Assembly: GCA_024691425.1 (NCBI GenBank)
Contig: JAILNQ010000124.1
Location: 1 to 46,182, forward strand
DNA: 46,182 nucleotides
Direction: 5' to 3'
From: Lachnospiraceae bacterium
GTDB taxonomy: Bacteria > Bacillota > Clostridia > Lachnospirales > Lachnospiraceae
Part shown: one piece after another, positions 42,231-46,182 of the stretch
Position numbering within the stretch: position 1 is the stretch's first letter
Layout: each line of letters begins with the position of its first letter
The notes under the pieces: generated by a model
What the model was told of the DNA's origin: nothing
Databases searched by the model: none
What the model saw: the letters and a program-made list of their open reading frames with translations, nothing else
Translations under genes and position numbers: made by a program

Positions 42231-42905
42231 TTAAAAGGCGACTTCTCCGTCATGGGAAAGAACGGATACCGAAGTTACTCCGTCAACGGATGATATCCCT
42301 TTTGAAAGAGCGGGAACATCCTTCGTCCTAAGTTCATATACAAGCTCAAGATTTCCATCGGAAAGGACACGTGATTTTTCCTCAAAATTACCCGTGTTCT
42401 TCTTGATCTCATCGAGTATCCCCTGATCTGCATTTTCACGTGCATTGACGATGAGGATCATAGGCGATTTCAGTACCGGGATTCTGTCAAGAATGAAGAT
42501 CACAACGGTTGCAACAGCCGAGAGTATTATAGCTATCTCGACAAGTCCGGCACCGCATATTATGCCGACTGAGATTGACCAGAAAAGGAATGCGAGATCC
42601 ATCGGATCCTTTATCGCCGTCCTGAAACGTACAATGGAAAGGGCACCGACCATACCGAGGGAGATAACTACGCTCGACTGAACCGTAAGGATTATCGCCG
42701 CGGTTATGACCGACATGAGGACGAGCGAAATGTTGAAGCTTTTAGAATAGAACGTCCTCTTCGTTAAGAACCTGTATACGATATAGATATACGTTCCGAG
42801 AAGCACCGCAAAAAATATGACGATCGCTATCTGCTTTGCCGAAAGCTCAACGCCCGTGTATCCTTCAAGGAATGATTTTCTGAAAATATCCGCAAATGTT
42901 GTCAT
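42231..42905 (-). CDS. DUF4956 membrane protein
   Basis: A 224-residue protein with four predicted membrane spans in residues 27-142 (AIVIFFAVLLGTYIYIVY, ISLVLMSVITAAIILTV, AFLFWSISVGIICGAGL, IAIILSAVATVVIFIL) and a cytoplasmic ACT-like C-terminus. The sequence MVGALSIVRFRTAIKDP is the hallmark of DUF4956. The family often sits beside a VTC-domain polyphosphate polymerase, as here (24 bp apart), and may channel or regulate its product. No enzymatic role is known. AGAGGAGG precedes the ATG. Confidence 0.85.
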   Translation of the reverse strand: MTTFADIFRKSFLEGYTGVELSAKQIAIVIFFAVLLGTYIYIVYRFLTKRTFYSKSFNISLVLMSVITAAIILTVQSSVVISLGMVGALSIVRFRTAIKDPMDLAFLFWSISVGIICGAGLVEIAIILSAVATVVIFILDRIPVLKSPMILIVNARENADQGILDEIKKNTGNFEEKSRVLSDGNLELVYELRTKDVPALSKGISSVDGVTSVSVLSHDGEVAF

Positions 42906-42929
42906 TTTTTCCTCCTCTGTCTTATGTCT

Positions 42930-43643
42930 TTATCTTTTTGCCAGTCCGTTATACGGAAACTTTCTGGCGAGATAGTATTTTGAGAAAGTCATCTGTCTCA
43001 TTCTTCCGTGTTCGATCGCATGAGCAATGTAATCCGGAAGAAATGCATCATATTTCACTTCCATGAGATGCTGCCCTGCAAGCATTACCGGACGGGAGCT
43101 GAGCGGTCTGTCGGAAAGCAGCGCATCCACTTCCGATGATGATCTGATGTTCCTATCGAACGTCACTCTCGTATTCCCCTGACTGCATATGAACGGCTCC
43201 CGCTCGTACTCCACGATCATCGCGGGGCTTACCGCCGACGTTCTCATGTCCTTTATGAACAGATTGAAAAGCGGCGGATTAGAAGATGATATTTCCGCAC
43301 GCCCTGCCATGACGGAATAATAATCGTCAAGGGAAATTGCGCATGACTGCTTTGAAATGAGACCTGATTTGCGCACCTTCCGCTCAAGACTGATGAAATC
43401 TGATTTTCTGTCGTAGATTCTTATGCGCCACTTCATGCGCTCATCCACGCCGTCAATGTTCTCCCTTAAGAACCTGTCATTGTAGTCATCAAAATACAGG
43501 CTTCTGATGCTGTAATAACCTCTCTCATCCGTGTGGGAATCTCTTTTCATCAGTGCCCTCATACGGCTTCTTATGGAGATCATGTTGACGTCATTTTCTA
43601 TGTATTTGTATTCATGCCGGTACTGTGAAAGCTCTTCGAACAT
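42930..43643 (-). CDS. VTC-domain protein (putative polyphosphate polymerase)
   Basis: A 237-residue protein with the tunnel-fold VTC domain. Visible active-site features are RHEYKY near the start, IRSLYFDD, KWRIRIYD, SLERKVR, RVTFDR and LMEVKYD, giving the basic residues and the two acidic metal ligands of yeast Vtc4. The predicted reaction is polyphosphate synthesis from nucleoside triphosphate. It lacks SPX and membrane domains; the DUF4956 protein next door probably serves as membrane partner. Confidence 0.86.
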   Translation of the reverse strand: MFEELSQYRHEYKYIENDVNMISIRSRMRALMKRDSHTDERGYYSIRSLYFDDYNDRFLRENIDGVDERMKWRIRIYDRKSDFISLERKVRKSGLISKQSCAISLDDYYSVMAGRAEISSSNPPLFNLFIKDMRTSAVSPAMIVEYEREPFICSQGNTRVTFDRNIRSSSEVDALLSDRPLSSRPVMLAGQHLMEVKYDAFLPDYIAHAIEHGRMRQMTFSKYYLARKFPYNGLAKR

Positions 43644-43661
43644 GATATGACCTATCCCTTT

Positions 43662-45350
43662 TCAGTAATACATTTCATATATCTTTTCATCGCTGAGAGA
43701 GCCGTTTTTGCACATCTCGTATAACTCGTCCGATTCAGCCGGTGTTATAGGAACGAACTTAATATCCTTCTCGGAATCTAGCCAGGCATTGAACACATTT
43801 CTGTTGAAGAGCTCATTCCATTTCTGCCTTATCATCGTAACGGTATCGATATCCGCATAGTCCACGAAAACTATGCCGTCTATCACTCCGTCTCCTTTTG
43901 TGTAGTCGGTCATCTTCCAGTTGTTCAGTATCCAGTCCTTGTGCTCACTATCGTTCATGATATACGGCATGTTGATCGTACCGCATATATAGAAGCAGTT
44001 TCCGGGGCCTAAAACCTCCCACGAATTACCGATCGTCTGACAGTAATTTGCGTTTATCAGAGCGCCCCTGTACATTATGAGGAACGTATCATCAGTCTGA
44101 AGGTCAGTATTTTCGGCCATCTCCCGCTGCAGCTCGAACTGCTGGTATGCACTCTCCTGCCAGTCGAGATATGTGATATTAAAATGCACAATCCCCAGAA
44201 CGGCAAGAGCTATCATGATCGGTTCTGCGATCTTACGCCTGAGTATCAGGCGAAGACCGTAGAACAGCATGATGGCCGTACCCATTCCGAGAAGCATCGT
44301 ATCGCGTCCTCTCGTGAATGTATTTCCTATCGCCGAATCCCTGTGAACCTGATACGGGAAAAACCCCAGGACATACACTATAACGCCGAGAATCAGCATC
44401 AGCAGAAGCTGCGTGGTTTTTTCTTCTGCGTCCTCCGGCGGATTCTTCTTCGCCATCCGAAAGGCTGCAAAAACATAAACCGCCATTGCTGCCGCTGTAA
44501 TTGTGACTGCTGCTGCCGATCCAGAAAAAGCATGGTAATAAGAGCTCAAAATGTTCGCCAGAGTTATGAGCGCATTTTTCGGAGCATGCAGAACGATCAG
44601 CGGAAGAGTATCCCATCCTATGTAGCTATGGCCTCCGTAAATCCCGTACCCCGGGAACAGCATTTTGTCACCGAAATACCAGACAACGGGGGCAAAAAGA
44701 AAATCCGGATAACGGATCACCGTACCCGCGATCTTCTTTACGTTTTTCTTTACTTCCCTCCAGTTCCAGCCCTCCTTCAGATCATCATGGTAAAGATAAC
44801 CGAGAATAAGGAGAGTCAGCATCATTATCGATTCCGTATCGAACGAGACCATAAGAAGTATGAGCGACAGTATCCTGAAAATGATGCGCCGCCATCCTGT
44901 ACTCTCCTTGAAGACCGTGGTCGTATAAAACGCTATGAAGAACATGAAAAGGCCGAATGAATATGCATAATTTATCCATGCCATCCTAGCATCGTTTATA
45001 GGAATTCCGACATAGAGCATCACGATCCAGAAGCATGCATCCGAAGAGAAGAGCCCGGTCTTTTTCAGAATTTTATAAAAGAGAATCGCTCCGACATAAA
45101 AGTATATGAAAGTAAGAATCCTGTAGAATCCTGCAGGGAAAAGCCATGTTCCTGCATTTATGACGGCATGCAGCGGCAGTGATGACTGCATGAACACCCC
45201 GATCATATAATCCCAGTTCCTGTCGGCATACGCCCAGTCATCCCACCATCTTCCTGTAGCAACAAGAAGAAATCCGTGAGTGGCTATATATATAGCGGTG
45301 ATCCAGAACATATGCCTGAATCCCTCGTTTTTTCTGTATTTTTCCAGCAT
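43662..45350 (-). CDS. Large multi-pass membrane protein, probable GT-C glycosyltransferase
   Basis: A 562-residue membrane protein with about 10-11 spans and a C-terminal extracytoplasmic domain (from about residue 400). Soon after the first span is an acidic pair, RWWDDWAY, of the kind used as catalytic base in GT-C enzymes. I recognise no family name. It directly follows a GtrB-like polyprenyl-phosphate glycosyltransferase (20 bp), so the two likely form a GtrB/GtrC-like pair that modifies a surface polymer. AAGGT precedes the ATG. Confidence 0.6.
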   Translation of the reverse strand: MLEKYRKNEGFRHMFWITAIYIATHGFLLVATGRWWDDWAYADRNWDYMIGVFMQSSLPLHAVINAGTWLFPAGFYRILTFIYFYVGAILFYKILKKTGLFSSDACFWIVMLYVGIPINDARMAWINYAYSFGLFMFFIAFYTTTVFKESTGWRRIIFRILSLILLMVSFDTESIMMLTLLILGYLYHDDLKEGWNWREVKKNVKKIAGTVIRYPDFLFAPVVWYFGDKMLFPGYGIYGGHSYIGWDTLPLIVLHAPKNALITLANILSSYYHAFSGSAAAVTITAAAMAVYVFAAFRMAKKNPPEDAEEKTTQLLLMLILGVIVYVLGFFPYQVHRDSAIGNTFTRGRDTMLLGMGTAIMLFYGLRLILRRKIAEPIMIALAVLGIVHFNITYLDWQESAYQQFELQREMAENTDLQTDDTFLIMYRGALINANYCQTIGNSWEVLGPGNCFYICGTINMPYIMNDSEHKDWILNNWKMTDYTKGDGVIDGIVFVDYADIDTVTMIRQKWNELFNRNVFNAWLDSEKDIKFVPITPAESDELYEMCKNGSLSDEKIYEMYY

Positions 45351-45369
45351 TTATGTACCTTAATGCATT

Positions 45370-46182
45370 TCAGCTTTTAAGCTCGACGATCTCCGAAATG
45401 ATGAAAACGGGCCTGTTCATCGACGCATCATATGCGCGCCAGAGATATTCCGCTATGACTCCCAGCGAAATGTTCGTGACGCCGAACCCGAGTGCGAGCA
45501 GGCACGCGAGTGTCGAATAACCCGATACGACGGTTGTGCTGATGAACTTATTGATGATGACCCAGATGCCATAGAGCGCACCTGCAATGAACATGATGAC
45601 ACCGACAAGGCTCACGAGACGTATAGGCATGAACGAGAATGCCACGAACGAATCTATGGCGAGCTTCACTTTCTTGCTGAGGCTCCACTTAGATCGTCCC
45701 GCCTTCCTCTCCGTAAAATCAAGATGTATGACTTCCGATCTGAAGCCTGCATTCACGATCTGCAGAAGTATCGATGAATTGGATTCCATGTTCTCATTCA
45801 GGTAATCGATGATCTTCCTGTTAAAAACGATCGTCTGATATCCGCCCGGCTCGTACTTCGGAACGGCATATTTCTGCATAAGTGTGGAATACATATGCGA
45901 GAAAAGCTTCGTGAAGAACGGCACCTCGTACGTCGACCTGCCGACATATACCGCATCAACTTCATCCTTTATGATTTTCTCATATGAAATGTCAATAAGC
46001 TCGAAAGGATCCTGCAGATCCGCCGCAACCCACGTGCATATATCGTATGATGCATTCTTTATTCCGGCACGGTATCCTGCATGCGAGCCGAAATTACGGC
46101 TGAAATTGATAAGCCTGCACTTAGCTAAATTGCTGAACTTAAAACCTCTGACGATCGACGGGGATGCATCCGTAGACCCATC
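45370..46182 (-). CDS. Polyprenyl-phosphate glycosyltransferase (GtrB/DPM1-like GT2), 5' end outside window
   Basis: The reading frame stays open to the right edge, so the gene is 5'-truncated; 270 residues are visible. The first visible residues are DGSTDASPSIV, the nucleotide-binding loop of GT2. RNFGSHAGYRAGI, AADLQDPFELI and the GRSTYEVPFF segment are GtrB-type signatures, and two membrane spans lie near the C-terminus (LVSLVGVIMFIAGALYGIWV and LACLLALGFGVTNISLGVI). An internal GTG at 45924 is not the true start. It should load a sugar on undecaprenyl phosphate for the GT-C protein downstream. Confidence 0.9.
   Translation of the reverse strand, partial: DGSTDASPSIVRGFKFSNLAKCRLINFSRNFGSHAGYRAGIKNASYDICTWVAADLQDPFELIDISYEKIIKDEVDAVYVGRSTYEVPFFTKLFSHMYSTLMQKYAVPKYEPGGYQTIVFNRKIIDYLNENMESNSSILLQIVNAGFRSEVIHLDFTERKAGRSKWSLSKKVKLAIDSFVAFSFMPIRLVSLVGVIMFIAGALYGIWVIINKFISTTVVSGYSTLACLLALGFGVTNISLGVIAEYLWRAYDASMNRPVFIISEIVELKS

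Noticed and set aside
45370-45924. A short complete GT2 gene starting at GTG 45924
   Set aside because: The frame is open to the window edge and the upstream codons encode GT2 motifs, so this is an internal codon of a truncated longer gene.

Overview
The window is 46 kb of a surface- or flagellar-glycan biosynthesis locus. I read 47 protein genes, all on the minus strand and packed almost end to end, so transcription runs from position 46182 towards 1. No rRNA, tRNA, insertion sequence, integrase or CRISPR array is visible. The largest gap without a gene is 105 bp. Strong AGGAGG-type ribosome sites, nine 4-nt ATGA stop/start overlaps, and a CotH-DUF4956-VTC gene trio suggest an anaerobic Firmicute, probably Clostridia of Lachnospiraceae type. 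That assignment is inference.

Right part (46182 to 33514): a polyprenyl-phosphate glycosyltransferase (cut by the window edge) beside a large multi-pass membrane protein; the VTC, DUF4956 and CotH genes; a GT-C-like membrane protein; a CDP-glucose 4,6-dehydratase; three glycosyltransferases; a Gfo/Idh/MocA oxidoreductase; and a large GT-B-like protein (31862-33505). A sigma-A-like promoter lies at 36774-36802, and a double-hairpin element fills the gap at 34614-34683.

Middle part (31794 to 21084): an extended -10 promoter (31829-31837) precedes a divergent acylneuraminate-cytidylyltransferase-like gene. After it come a radical SAM protein, two NAD-dependent epimerases, a two-domain methyltransferase, two left-handed beta-helix acyltransferases, an SDR, a 2-hydroxyacid dehydrogenase, a HAD phosphatase, a cyclase-family hydrolase, a GT2 and an aldo/keto reductase. 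This looks like a pathway for an unidentified CMP-activated sugar or sugar acid.

Left-centre (21091 to 5896): an apparently complete legionaminic-acid-type nonulosonate pathway: CBS-fused sugar-1-P nucleotidyltransferase (PtmE-like), synthase (LegI), hydrolysing 2-epimerase (LegG), 4,6-dehydratase, aminotransferase (LegC), acetyltransferase and CMP-transferase (LegF). Interleaved are six genes the known pathway does not need: PHP hydrolase, ATP-grasp ligase, SDR, Gfo/Idh oxidoreductase, class III aminotransferase and nitrilase-family amidase. The block is bracketed exactly by two paralogous proteins of unknown function, which are candidate nonulosonate transferases.

Left end (5884 to 1): an acylation cassette (DUF4910 peptidase-like protein, AMP-forming ligase, dedicated acyl carrier protein, AAC(3)-type N-acyltransferase), two methyltransferases, and the start of a second DegT-family aminotransferase with a PseC-like N-terminus. 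Together the genes appear to build, activate, decorate and transfer one or more unusual nonulosonic or deoxyamino sugars. The most novel parts are the modified nonulosonate module and the second cytidylyltransferase module.
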